From the NCBI GenBank assembly GCA_934462945.1, contig CAKSJF010000014.1:1-34943 (forward strand): DNA of 34,943 bases. Reading direction: 5' to 3'. Below the pieces are notes generated by a model. The model was not told where the DNA came from, searched no databases, and saw nothing but the letters and a program-made list of their open reading frames with translations. Shown in pieces: positions 7,326 to 15,717 of this stretch. The translations under genes were made by a program, and so were the position numbers. This DNA comes from an uncultured Clostridia bacterium (GTDB lineage: Bacteria; Bacillota; Clostridia; UBA1381). Numbering within the stretch: the stretch's first letter is position 1; the number at the start of each line of letters is the position of its first letter.

Positions 7326-8171
7326 ATGGTTACGATTTCAAATGAAAATCTGAAAGTAGAGATTTCCAGTCTGGGTGCGGAGATTCAGAGCGTGAAACAA
7401 AATGGAGAGGAACTCATTTGGGAGGGTGATCCGGCTGTCTGGAGCGGACATTCTCCGCTGCTCTTTCCGATCTGCGGCGGCTTAAAAGAAGATCGGTACA
7501 TTTATGCCGGAAAGGAATATACCCTCCCAAAACACGGATTTGCACGGCATAGCGAGTTTCAGGTTGAGGAGGTAACAACAGACCGTGCTGTTTTCAGCTT
7601 ACAAAGCAGCGAGGAAACCAAAAAGGCATATCCCTTTGACTTTCTCCTGACGGTTACCTACCAGCTGGAGGGAGAAAAGCTTTTGGTGACTTATGACGTC
7701 AGGAATCTGACCGATGGAGAGATGTATTTTTCGATTGGCTCTCATGAGGCATATGCCTGCCCGAACGGGATTGAAGAATATAGCGTGATTTTTGAAAAGG
7801 AAGAAAATCTGGACGCAGTGGTTTTGGACGGAAACACACTAAGCGATCAAACCGTCCGTATTGGTGAAAAGGTGCGTGAGCTGCCGCTTCGGTATGAGTA
7901 TTTTGCGGTGGATGCGCTGGTGTTTATCAACCTGGAATCCCGTGCAGCAACGCTCCGGAATCACAGAACCGGAAAGGAAATCAAGGTGGAATTTCCGGGT
8001 GCGGATTACTTCCTGATCTGGACAAAACCGCAGGCAAAATATATCTGCTTAGAGCCGTGGTGCGGCTGTCCGGACTTTACAAAAAGCTCCTATGAAATTG
8101 CAGAAAAACGCGGAATCATTCGGGTAGCAAAGGGCGAAACCTGTACCAGAAAGCACACGATACAGTTTTAA
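7326..8171 (+). CDS. Aldose 1-epimerase family protein, LacX type (mutarotase)
   Basis: 281 aa. It is a galactose mutarotase-like beta-sandwich enzyme that interconverts alpha and beta anomers of free hexoses. Family features are TISNENLKVEISSLGAEIQSV at the start, a SPLLFPICG strand, LPKHGFARHSEF (about 67-78), SIGSHEAYACP with the expected His, and LEPWCG near the end with the expected Glu. An in-frame ATG at 7314 is possible and slightly better placed to the AAGGA site, but family proteins usually begin near MxTIxN. It sits behind the CE7 esterase in one operon. With LacZ and the galactokinase-like gene it could convert the beta-galactose released by hydrolysis for phosphorylation. Confidence 0.88.
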   Translation: MVTISNENLKVEISSLGAEIQSVKQNGEELIWEGDPAVWSGHSPLLFPICGGLKEDRYIYAGKEYTLPKHGFARHSEFQVEEVTTDRAVFSLQSSEETKKAYPFDFLLTVTYQLEGEKLLVTYDVRNLTDGEMYFSIGSHEAYACPNGIEEYSVIFEKEENLDAVVLDGNTLSDQTVRIGEKVRELPLRYEYFAVDALVFINLESRAATLRNHRTGKEIKVEFPGADYFLIWTKPQAKYICLEPWCGCPDFTKSSYEIAEKRGIIRVAKGETCTRKHTIQF

Positions 8172-8183
8172 TTGTTAGAAATC

Positions 8184-8243
8184 AAAAAACAGACCGTTGC
8201 GTATTGAGGCGAATTGCTTTGATACGCAACAGTCTGTTTTTTC
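8184..8243. terminator. Bidirectional terminator between mutarotase and galactokinase genes
   Basis: A 20-bp imperfect stem (AAAAAACAGAC then GTTGCGTAT on the left; ATACGCAAC then GTCTGTTTTTT on the right) has a single mismatch and runs of A and T at both ends. It serves both convergent operons. Confidence 0.9.
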
Positions 8244-9533
8244 TTAGAAGATTACTTCCATACCGCCCACGGGTCGGATGGCAAGTACATGACAGCTGCC
8301 CTGACCGAGGACATTTTCAATTTTTTCTTTAAAATCTGCTAACAGATCGTGCGGAACAAATGCCTGCACGGTGCCGGCAAAGCCGCCGCCGTGTACGCGG
8401 TATGCACCCGCATCACCCAAAAGCTCATCGCAAAGCGCCAGGGTCAGAGAAACTGCCTGGTGGAGCGGAGCGGAGGCGGAATAGATATTTTGCAGATACA
8501 TGTAGGAGGAATAGCCGGATTTTTTCAGCATGTCGCAGAATGCCTCAAAATCGTTCTCCCGGAGCGCTGTAACCTCGTCCTGTGCGCGTTGGTTGTCGTT
8601 AAAGAAGTGAATGGCACGGAGGACGGCACGGTCATTTCCGAGCTTTTGACGTACCTCCGGAATTTTTTTCATAAATTCTTCCGGATCAACATCCCGGAGA
8701 TATTCTTTCCCGAAAATTTCTGCAACAGCGCGCATTTCTCTGGTAATGCCGGCATAGTCATCTGTCAGATCGGCATGATCTGCGCCGGAATCGATAATGC
8801 AGAGCGCATGTCCGCTGGACGGGAAGTCAAACTCTACCTTGTGAATGACCGGTGTTTTCGGGTCTTTGAAATCAATTGCAACCACCGAGCCGACCGAGGA
8901 TGCCATCTGATCCATTAGACCGCATGGCTTTCCAAAGTAAACGTTTTCTGCATACTGACCGATTTTTGCAATTTCTACGGCATTTACTTCTCCGTTTGCA
9001 AAAAGGCTGTTGACCATATTACCCACTAAAACCTCAAACGCCGCCGAGGAACTCATACCGGAGCCTTTTAAGACGTTGGAAACGGTGTAAGCGTCAAAGC
9101 CGGCAAGCTGATATCCCAGATCGGAAAATTTCTTTAAAATACCGCGGATTAAAGCTGCTGCACGGTCGAATTGCTCCGGATGGATCTCCAGATCGTCTAA
9201 GTCGATTTCGTCCATGGAATACCCCTCCGACTGGATTCTGACGGTATTTGTGCCGTTTAAAGCCACTGCACCGATCACGTCCAGATTCAGGCTGGCAGCT
9301 AAAACGCAGCCGTGCTGATGGTCGGTGTGGTTACCGCCGATTTCGGTTCTGCCCGGAGCAGAGAAAAGACGGATTTCCTCCGGCTCGCCAAAGGTTTTGG
9401 AAAAACCGTCGATTACCCTTTCAAAACGTTTTGCATACCGTTCGGTTTCCTCCGGTTCGCATGCATAGATATAGGCAAGCTGATCCCTGCATGCGCCGCC
9501 TGCAAGCGCCTTTTTTAATTCGTTTGTTTTCAT
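8244..9533 (-). CDS. Galactokinase-family GHMP kinase
   Basis: 429 aa. GHMP kinases of this type phosphorylate galactose at C1 with ATP. The three family motifs are in order: GRTEIGGNHTDHQHG (61-75), LKGSGMSSSAAFEV for ATP binding (about 172-185), and VHGGGFAGTVQAFV near the C-terminus. The first motif differs from classic GalK (GRVNLIGEHTDY): the glutamate that contacts the sugar in well-studied galactokinases is Asn here, so the substrate may be galactose or a related sugar, and no gene symbol is given. The start was chosen at ATG 9533, which overlaps the folD stop as ATGA and has an AGGAGG site. No galT or galE is in the window. Confidence 0.85.
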   Translation of the reverse strand: MKTNELKKALAGGACRDQLAYIYACEPEETERYAKRFERVIDGFSKTFGEPEEIRLFSAPGRTEIGGNHTDHQHGCVLAASLNLDVIGAVALNGTNTVRIQSEGYSMDEIDLDDLEIHPEQFDRAAALIRGILKKFSDLGYQLAGFDAYTVSNVLKGSGMSSSAAFEVLVGNMVNSLFANGEVNAVEIAKIGQYAENVYFGKPCGLMDQMASSVGSVVAIDFKDPKTPVIHKVEFDFPSSGHALCIIDSGADHADLTDDYAGITREMRAVAEIFGKEYLRDVDPEEFMKKIPEVRQKLGNDRAVLRAIHFFNDNQRAQDEVTALRENDFEAFCDMLKKSGYSSYMYLQNIYSASAPLHQAVSLTLALCDELLGDAGAYRVHGGGFAGTVQAFVPHDLLADFKEKIENVLGQGSCHVLAIRPVGGMEVIF

Positions 9534-10384
9534 TTGTTTTCCTCCTGTATTTTTGCTGCTTTCACAGTATTTTTCATTAACATTGCAATCGTCATAGGTC
9601 CAACGCCGCCCGGAACGGGGGTAATTGCCCCTGCAACCTTTTCGCATTCCTCAAAATCAACATCGCCGACTAACTTCTTTTCTGCAATCCGGTTGATTCC
9701 GACGTCGATTACCACTGCACCCTCCTTGATCATGTCGGCAGTGATGAATTTCGGTTTTCCGACTGCTGCAACGACAATATCGGCACGCTTGACCGTGTCT
9801 TTCAGATTCTTTGTACGGGAATGGCAGACGGTAACCGTTCCGTTCTGGTGCAACAGGAGCATTGCCTGCGGTTTCCCGACAATGTTACTTCTGCCGACCA
9901 CAACGCACTCCTTGCCCTCAATCGAAATGCCGGATTCCTTGATCAGCTCCATCACACCTGCCGGTGTACAGGGTACAAAATCATAATTGCCGACCATAAT
10001 TTTTCCGACATTGACCGGATGGAATGCGTCCACGTCCTTTTTCGGATCAATTGCCTGAATGACTTCTTCTTCGTTAAATTGCTTTGGGAGCGGCAGCTGC
10101 ACCAAGATTCCGTTGATTTCCTTTTTGTGGTTTAATTGATCAATTAAGCGGAAAAGCTCCTGCGGTTCTGCTGTGCCGGGGAGAGCGTATTCCTCGGAAT
10201 AAATTCCAAGCTCCTCGCATGCCTTTTTCTTGGAATTGACGTAAACACGGCTTGCCGGATCGTCTCCGACAATCACCACTGCAAGCCCTGGGAAAATGCC
10301 TTCCTGTTTGAGTGCAGAGACTTCTTCCGCAAGCTCGCCTTTGATTCGTGCGGAAACCTCTTTTCCGCTCAGAATTTTTGCCAT
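9530..10384 (-). CDS. folD: Bifunctional methylenetetrahydrofolate dehydrogenase / methenyltetrahydrofolate cyclohydrolase
   Basis: 284 aa, standard length. It interconverts 5,10-methylene-, 5,10-methenyl- and 10-formyl-tetrahydrofolate in one-carbon metabolism, using NADP in the cytosol. The catalytic YVNSK (Tyr48, Lys52), the QLPLP segment (96-100), the Rossmann VVGRSNIVGKP segment and the C-terminal PVPGGVGPMT motif are all present. It lies 15 bp downstream of the radical SAM gene and its last bases overlap the galactokinase start. An AAAGGA site nine bases upstream supports the ATG. Confidence 0.97.
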   Translation of the reverse strand: MAKILSGKEVSARIKGELAEEVSALKQEGIFPGLAVVIVGDDPASRVYVNSKKKACEELGIYSEEYALPGTAEPQELFRLIDQLNHKKEINGILVQLPLPKQFNEEEVIQAIDPKKDVDAFHPVNVGKIMVGNYDFVPCTPAGVMELIKESGISIEGKECVVVGRSNIVGKPQAMLLLHQNGTVTVCHSRTKNLKDTVKRADIVVAAVGKPKFITADMIKEGAVVIDVGINRIAEKKLVGDVDFEECEKVAGAITPVPGGVGPMTIAMLMKNTVKAAKIQEENK

Positions 10385-10399
10385 TGTAACCGTTCCTTT

Positions 10400-12280
10400 C
10401 TATTTCTTTTTCTTTCGCTGATTATGCGGTGTTCGCTTTTTGGGTACTTCTTTTTTTGCCGTCTGTTTTTGATAGCGCGGCTTTTCCTTGCGCGGACGGA
10501 TCAGACAGTTTGGACCGAATCCGATTAAATCCCGCCGTCCTGCCTTGGTGAGCGCTTCATACACTAAATCGTAGTTCTCCGGATTCCGGAACTGTAAAAG
10601 TGCGCGCTGCATTGCCTTTTCCCGCGGTGTTTTTGGTACATAGACCGATTTTCCGGTAAAGGGATCAATTTCGGTATAAAACATACAGGTGGAAATTGTA
10701 CCGGGGGTCGGATAAAAATCCTGCACCTGCTGGGGGTTGATGTGGTGTTCCTTTAAATAGAGCGCCAGCGTGATGGCATCCTTTAGCGTACTTCCCGGAT
10801 GGCTCGACATCAGGTAGGGAACTAAATATTGTTTTTTTCCAAGCTGTTCATTGATTAGGTAAAACTTATCGGAAAAACGGTTAAAAACCGCATTTTCCGG
10901 CTTTCCCATATAGCGCAGAACGTTGTCGGAAACATGCTCCGGAGCAACCTTTAGCTGACCGCTGACATGATGCTTGCAAAGCTCATAGAAGAAGGTATCG
11001 TCCGGATCGTGAATGAGATAATCAAACCGGATGCCGGAGCGGATAAATACCTTTTTCACCCCGTCAATCTGCCGCAGACTCCGCAAAAGATCGGTGTATT
11101 CCTTGTGGTCGATTTTCAGATTTTTGCAGGGAGCAGGAAAGAGACACTGCTTGTTTTTGCATGCGCCGAGGGTATTCTGCTTTTCGCATGCCGGGGCGCG
11201 AAAATTGGCGGTCGGTCCGCCGACATCATGAATATACCCTTTAAAATCCGGATCCCAAACCATCTGCTTTGCCTCCTGGATTAAGGATTGCTTGCTCCGT
11301 GCGGTGACAATCCGTCCCTGATGAAAGGCAAGCGCGCAGAAATTGCAGCTGCCAAAGCAGCCGCGCGAGCTGACCAGGCTGAATTTTACTTCTTTAATCG
11401 CCTCAATACCGCCGGATGCCTCGTAAACCGGATGATAATTTTTTTCGTAGGGGAGCGCGTAGACCGCGTCTAATTCCTTGGTGTTGAGCGGCGGCATCGG
11501 TGGATTCTGAATCAGATATTGTCTGCCATGCTGTTGCACAATCGTTTTCCCGATATAGGGGTTCTGCTCATAATACTGAATCCGGCAGGATTCTGCATAG
11601 CTTTTCTTGGATGCGATGCATTCCTCATAAGAGGGAATTGTCACAGCGTTTTCTGTGACCGGTTCGTTTGATAAATAGCATGTGCCGGGAACGTCCCGGA
11701 TTTCTTTTACCGGGATTCCGGCAGCAAGCGCGTCTGCAAGCGCAACAATCTGTTTTTCGCCCATGCCGTACATCAGAATATCAGCCTGGGAATCTACCAT
11801 AATGCTGTGCCGGATTTTGTTGTCCCAATAATCATAATGCGCAAATCTTCTCAGACTTGCCTCCACACCGCCGATCAAGAGCGGGATATCTCCGAATGCC
11901 TCGCGGATGCGGTTGCAGTAGACAATCACGGCACGATCCGGACGCTGCCCCGAACGGTTTCCGGGAGCATAGGCATCCTCGCTTCGTCTCTTTTTACTTG
12001 CGGTATAGTGGTTGACCATGCTGTCAATATTGCCGGAGCTGACTAAGACACCGAGCCGGGGTCTGCCTAAGCGCAGGAAATCCTTTGTGCTGTGCCAGTC
12101 CGGCAGAGAAATAATCCCCACGCGGTAGCCGTGCTTTTCTAAGATTCTGGAGATGATCGCATGCCCAAAGCTTGGATGATCCACATAAGCGTCGCCGATA
12201 ATGTAGAGAAAATCCAGCTCGTCCCAGCCGCGTTTTTTCATATCCTCCCGGCTGATGGGGAGAAAGTTGTTATGTTCCAT
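10400..12280 (-). CDS. YgiQ family radical SAM protein
   Basis: 626 aa, normal for YgiQ. It has an N-terminal YgiQ domain (about 1-290, starting NNFLPISREDMKKRGWDELDFLYIIGDAY), then a radical SAM core with the iron-sulfur motif CFGSCNFC (Cys308, Cys312, Cys315), and a very basic lysine-rich tail. The protein binds a 4Fe-4S cluster and S-adenosylmethionine; the reaction of the family is not established. It lies 12 bp after the ftsK stop and 15 bp before folD, so it is in the middle of the operon. Confidence 0.93.
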   Translation of the reverse strand: MEHNNFLPISREDMKKRGWDELDFLYIIGDAYVDHPSFGHAIISRILEKHGYRVGIISLPDWHSTKDFLRLGRPRLGVLVSSGNIDSMVNHYTASKKRRSEDAYAPGNRSGQRPDRAVIVYCNRIREAFGDIPLLIGGVEASLRRFAHYDYWDNKIRHSIMVDSQADILMYGMGEKQIVALADALAAGIPVKEIRDVPGTCYLSNEPVTENAVTIPSYEECIASKKSYAESCRIQYYEQNPYIGKTIVQQHGRQYLIQNPPMPPLNTKELDAVYALPYEKNYHPVYEASGGIEAIKEVKFSLVSSRGCFGSCNFCALAFHQGRIVTARSKQSLIQEAKQMVWDPDFKGYIHDVGGPTANFRAPACEKQNTLGACKNKQCLFPAPCKNLKIDHKEYTDLLRSLRQIDGVKKVFIRSGIRFDYLIHDPDDTFFYELCKHHVSGQLKVAPEHVSDNVLRYMGKPENAVFNRFSDKFYLINEQLGKKQYLVPYLMSSHPGSTLKDAITLALYLKEHHINPQQVQDFYPTPGTISTCMFYTEIDPFTGKSVYVPKTPREKAMQRALLQFRNPENYDLVYEALTKAGRRDLIGFGPNCLIRPRKEKPRYQKQTAKKEVPKKRTPHNQRKKKK

Positions 12281-12292
12281 AGTGATCCTCTC

Positions 12293-14707
12293 TTAATCGG
12301 GCAGATCGTCCACGCTGATCCGGTTTGCATAAACCTCACGCGGCTTACTGCCGTTTGCACCGCTGATAATTCCGCGCTGCTCCATCTGGTCGATAATTCT
12401 GCCGGCGCGTGCATAGCCAACCTTTAAGCGCCGTTGTATCATGGCAGTAGAGATTTGCCCCAATTCTACGGCAAGTGAAATTGCCTCCGGGAGCAGAGCG
12501 TCTCCGTCATTTTCCTCGTCTTTATCGTCGGTCACACCGTTTTCCCCGGTGGACATCCGCTCAATGTGATCTGCCAAATCCTCAGAATAGTGCGTTTCCT
12601 CGGAATGCTCCTTGACAAACTCGATCACCTTTTCGATCTCGCCGTCTGAAATAAATGCGCCCTGTACCCGGAGCGGAGCATTCATGCCGGAGGGATGATA
12701 GAGCATGTCGCCCTTTCCCAAAAGCTTTTCCGCGCCGCCCTTATCCAAAATTGTCCGGCTGTCCACCTGACTGGAGACGGCAAAGGCAATTCTGCTTGGA
12801 ACATTTGCTTTGATTAAGCCGGTGATAACGTCTACAGACGGCCGCTGGGTTGCCACGATCAAATGAATTCCGGCAGCACGTGCAAGCTGTGCCAGACGGC
12901 AGATTGCGTCCTCCACTTCTTTTGCCGCAACCATCATCAGATCGGCTAACTCGTCGATAATAATGACAATTTTCGGGAGGGTCGGATCTCCGTTTTTCTT
13001 TTGGATTTTGTTGTAGCCGTCTAAGTTTCGGGTGTGGCTGTCTGCAAAGAGCGCATAACGTTTCATCATCTCGCTGACCGCCCAGTTGAGCGCGCCGGCG
13101 GCACGTTTCGGATCGGTCACAACCGGAATCAAAAGGTGCGGAATACCGTTGTAAACACCCAATTCCACCACCTTCGGGTCAACCATAATCAGCTTGACCT
13201 CCTCCGGCTTTGCTTTATATAAAATACTGGTGATAATCGTGTTAATGCAGACGCTCTTACCCGAACCGGTAGAGCCTGCAATCAGAACATGCGGCATTTT
13301 TGCAATATCGCCGACTACTACGTTGCCGCCGATATCCTTTCCGAGTGCAAAGGAAAGCTTGGATTCTGCCTTTTTAAAGGTGTCGCTTTCAAAAATTTCT
13401 CTGCCCGAAACCATCGAAACGCTGTTATTCGGAACTTCAATGCCGATTGCCGCTTTTCCGGGTACTGCCGATACCAAAACGGTGGAAACCGCAAGCTTCC
13501 AGGCAATGTCCTCGGAAAGACCGGAAATTTTGGAGAGCTTGACACCGGTTTGCGGCTGAATTTCATAGCGGGTCACGCTCGGTCCCTGGGTCACCTGCAA
13601 AAGCTTTGCCTCTACTCCGAAATCCTTTAAAACCTCCATCAGCTTTTGCGCCGTTTCGCGCATTTCCCGGCGCTTGTCCTCCGAGGTCGGCTTTGCAGCC
13701 TTTAAGAGGGAGAGCGGCGGAAAAACATATTCCACCGGCGGCTTTTCAATTGCGCCGTCCATTTCAGAATCAATCTTTTTCTGCTCCGCTTTGGTGGTAG
13801 CCTCTGCACGTTTTTCTAATTTCTCGCCCGGTGCAGTCTCCGGTTTGGGTTCTTCTGTCGGTTTTTCTGCTGTTTGCTTTTCTTCTGCCGGCTTTTCCGG
13901 GTTCTCAATCGGAAGATCCGGCGTAAATACCACTTCCTCTAAATCGGCAGCGGTAAAGACCTGTTCCTCCGGTTCTTTCTTTGGTTCTTCCGCTTTCTTC
14001 TTTTTGGGTTCTTTTTTCGGTTCGTCAAGGGAAAAATCTAATGCCTCGCCGGCAAGCTTTTTTTCTTCGTGATGCTCGGAGATTTTTTTCTTGGTTTTTC
14101 TGCCGGTTTCATAATGATCCGGATGTTCTACTGTGCGGATTTCCTCGCGCAGTCCGAAAAGACCGGAAAGGAATGTGGATGCCGCGCTGATCAGAGAGAT
14201 TTTAAAGATCACGCTTAAAAGAATCACAATGGTAAAAAGCGCAACTAAAACCGACGCAATTTTACCAATGCTGCCGATCAAAAGCTTTGCAATCACACCG
14301 CCTAATAATCCGCCGCCCACGCCGTTTGTGCCATAGCTGTAAAGCTCGGCAAAGGGGAGCGTTTCTCCGTGCAGCATATGTACAAGTGCCGCAACAAAGA
14401 CAAGCAGAAAAAAACAGAGAGCGGATTTAATTCCCAGCCGGTCGCAGCTACGGGATTTTCCGGTATAAATGCAAAGTCCTAAAAGGACAACCGGAACAAA
14501 CCAGGCGGTTTTTGCAAATAAACCAAAAAAGAGATCGTGGAAAAATCCTGCCACAACCGCGCTGCTCTGTGTATAAATAAAAACGCCGAAAAGTGCAGAA
14601 AGGAACAACAAAATCGCACACATTCCCGTATAAGGAAACGGCGCGCCGGTTTGTTTTTTCTTCTTTTTAGAAGATGTACGCTTTGCGGCTTGTTTTTTCT
14701 TTGCCAT
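12293..14707 (-). CDS. FtsK/SpoIIIE DNA translocase
   Basis: 804 aa. This membrane-anchored DNA pump moves chromosomes at the division or sporulation septum. It has a basic N-terminus, about four membrane segments (roughly 28-50, 62-82, 92-112 and 140-170), a charged Lys/Glu/Pro linker (about 200-325), the motor with Walker A GSTGSGKS (478-485) and Walker B IIIDELADLMM, and a C-terminal winged-helix gamma domain (RRLKVGYARAGRIIDQME), which reads polar sequences. FtsK and SpoIIIE cannot be separated here; one such protein can serve both roles in Clostridia. It is the first gene of a four-gene operon (ftsK, ygiQ-like, folD, galactokinase). Confidence 0.95.
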   Translation of the reverse strand: MAKKKQAAKRTSSKKKKKQTGAPFPYTGMCAILLFLSALFGVFIYTQSSAVVAGFFHDLFFGLFAKTAWFVPVVLLGLCIYTGKSRSCDRLGIKSALCFFLLVFVAALVHMLHGETLPFAELYSYGTNGVGGGLLGGVIAKLLIGSIGKIASVLVALFTIVILLSVIFKISLISAASTFLSGLFGLREEIRTVEHPDHYETGRKTKKKISEHHEEKKLAGEALDFSLDEPKKEPKKKKAEEPKKEPEEQVFTAADLEEVVFTPDLPIENPEKPAEEKQTAEKPTEEPKPETAPGEKLEKRAEATTKAEQKKIDSEMDGAIEKPPVEYVFPPLSLLKAAKPTSEDKRREMRETAQKLMEVLKDFGVEAKLLQVTQGPSVTRYEIQPQTGVKLSKISGLSEDIAWKLAVSTVLVSAVPGKAAIGIEVPNNSVSMVSGREIFESDTFKKAESKLSFALGKDIGGNVVVGDIAKMPHVLIAGSTGSGKSVCINTIITSILYKAKPEEVKLIMVDPKVVELGVYNGIPHLLIPVVTDPKRAAGALNWAVSEMMKRYALFADSHTRNLDGYNKIQKKNGDPTLPKIVIIIDELADLMMVAAKEVEDAICRLAQLARAAGIHLIVATQRPSVDVITGLIKANVPSRIAFAVSSQVDSRTILDKGGAEKLLGKGDMLYHPSGMNAPLRVQGAFISDGEIEKVIEFVKEHSEETHYSEDLADHIERMSTGENGVTDDKDEENDGDALLPEAISLAVELGQISTAMIQRRLKVGYARAGRIIDQMEQRGIISGANGSKPREVYANRISVDDLPD

Positions 14708-14751
14708 AATAACATCGAAAACCTTTCTATTCTAAATTTCACGATAGTTCT

Positions 14752-14780
14752 ATTATAGCATAAATTTTATAAAATTGCTA
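14752..14780 (-). promoter_or_regulatory. Probable extended -10 promoter for the ftsK operon
   Basis: On the minus strand, TGCTATAAT (TATAAT at plus 14752-14757) forms an extended -10. The -35 position, 17 bp away, reads TAGCAA and is weak. It lies 45 bp upstream of the ftsK ATG. Confidence 0.5.
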
Positions 14781-14829
14781 TAGAAAAAAAGGAAATTAAT
14801 CATTTTTTTTTATCCAGTTTTCGACAAGT

Positions 14830-14887
14830 AAAAAAGGGGGATGTAAAAAGGAGTGCAGAACGGTCTGTGTCTTTTTATTACATCCCC
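14830..14887 (-). terminator. Terminator after the acyltransferase gene
   Basis: On the minus strand, GGGGATGTAA (plus 14878-14887) pairs with the arm at plus 14837-14850, with extra AAAAAG/CTTTTT pairing inside. A U tract follows (plus A run at 14830-14835). Confidence 0.8.
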
Positions 14888-14898
14888 AAAGAAATATA

Positions 14899-15567
14899 TT
14901 ATTGTCTTTTTCGGATCACCCTTGCCGGATTTCCGACTGCGACGGAATAGGGGGGAATCGGCTTTACCACGACTGCGCCGCTGCCGATGACAGACCCTTC
15001 GCCGATATCTCCGGAATAAAGAATACAAACCCCCATACCGACATAGACATCCATGCCGATTGTGACTTTTTTGGAATGACCGCCCTGGCTGAAAATGATC
15101 CGGTTCGGATCTTCAAAAATGTGTGAGTAGGGCGTCAGGGTGATATTTTGCGCAAACAGACAATCCTCGCCGATCTCTAAGCCCTTATGTCCGAATAGGG
15201 TTGTTCCTGTTCCGAGATAGGTACGCGCGCCGATTTTAATGTACCCCTCAGCCGGTGATTCGGTGTCTAAATAAACCCGGTCGTTTAAAACCACGTTATC
15301 ACCGATTTCAATGCCGCCCTCACCTCTTGCGGTCAGGGTTACGTCGTCGCAGATGGTGACGTTATTTCCGATCGAAATAAATTCCGGGTGATTGATTTTT
15401 ACATTTCGCCCGATTTTCACATTTTCGCCCATCGATTTTAGAACCGTGCGGTAGTACTGATTCCGGACTTTTTTTGCCTCGTCGCTGTCCGATTGCATAA
15501 AGAGCATTTTGCAAAGTTCTTCCTGATTCTGAAGTTCCGAGAAAGCCTTGGTAAAAAACTGTTCCAT
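14899..15567 (-). CDS. Hexapeptide-repeat acyltransferase (left-handed beta-helix)
   Basis: 222 aa. A helical N-terminus (about 1-45) is followed by many [LIV]-G-x4 hexapeptide turns (IGRNVKINHPEFISIGNNV, IEIGDNVVLNDRV, IKIGARTYLGTG, LEIGEDCLFAQN, VTIGMDVYVGMG, IGEGSVIGSGAVV) and the closing PPYSVAVGNPARVIRKR. This is the trimeric O- or N-acetyltransferase fold of the maltose/galactoside acetyltransferase group, which uses acetyl-CoA. PYSHIFED holds the likely catalytic His. The acceptor is unknown; imported sugars are possible given the locus, but cell-envelope sugars are equally possible. An in-frame GTG at 15579 is an alternative start nearer the AAAGGA site. Confidence 0.82.
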   Translation of the reverse strand: MEQFFTKAFSELQNQEELCKMLFMQSDSDEAKKVRNQYYRTVLKSMGENVKIGRNVKINHPEFISIGNNVTICDDVTLTARGEGGIEIGDNVVLNDRVYLDTESPAEGYIKIGARTYLGTGTTLFGHKGLEIGEDCLFAQNITLTPYSHIFEDPNRIIFSQGGHSKKVTIGMDVYVGMGVCILYSGDIGEGSVIGSGAVVVKPIPPYSVAVGNPARVIRKRQ

Positions 15568-15611
15568 TACTTTTATCACTATTCCTTTCCGTGCTGTAAG
15601 GTACACAATTT

Positions 15612-15717
15612 AAGTCTGAAAGAAAATCGCTCAGAGTGCTACTTTGCAGCGAGTGGTGCTGTACATCGGTACCGCCCCGAGCAAAAAGCAGTGCTATGGG
15701 CGATTTTATTCAGACTT
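15612..15717. repeat. Long imperfect palindrome (about 106 bp)
   Basis: The outer arms at 15612-15630 and 15700-15717 (AAGTCTGAA...AAAATCGC against GCGATTTT...TTCAGACTT) pair with one small mismatch. Pairing continues inward with bulges and wobbles to a loop near 15660-15670. The right arm covers the stop codon of the oxidoreductase gene. No U tract follows on either strand, so it is not a simple terminator. It has the shape of a small palindromic intergenic element or MITE, but I see no second copy in this window. Confidence 0.5.

Noticed and set aside
13606..14190. Plus-strand Ser/Phe-rich frames opposite the FtsK linker
   Set aside because: They are the antisense image of the Lys/Glu/Pro linker of FtsK.
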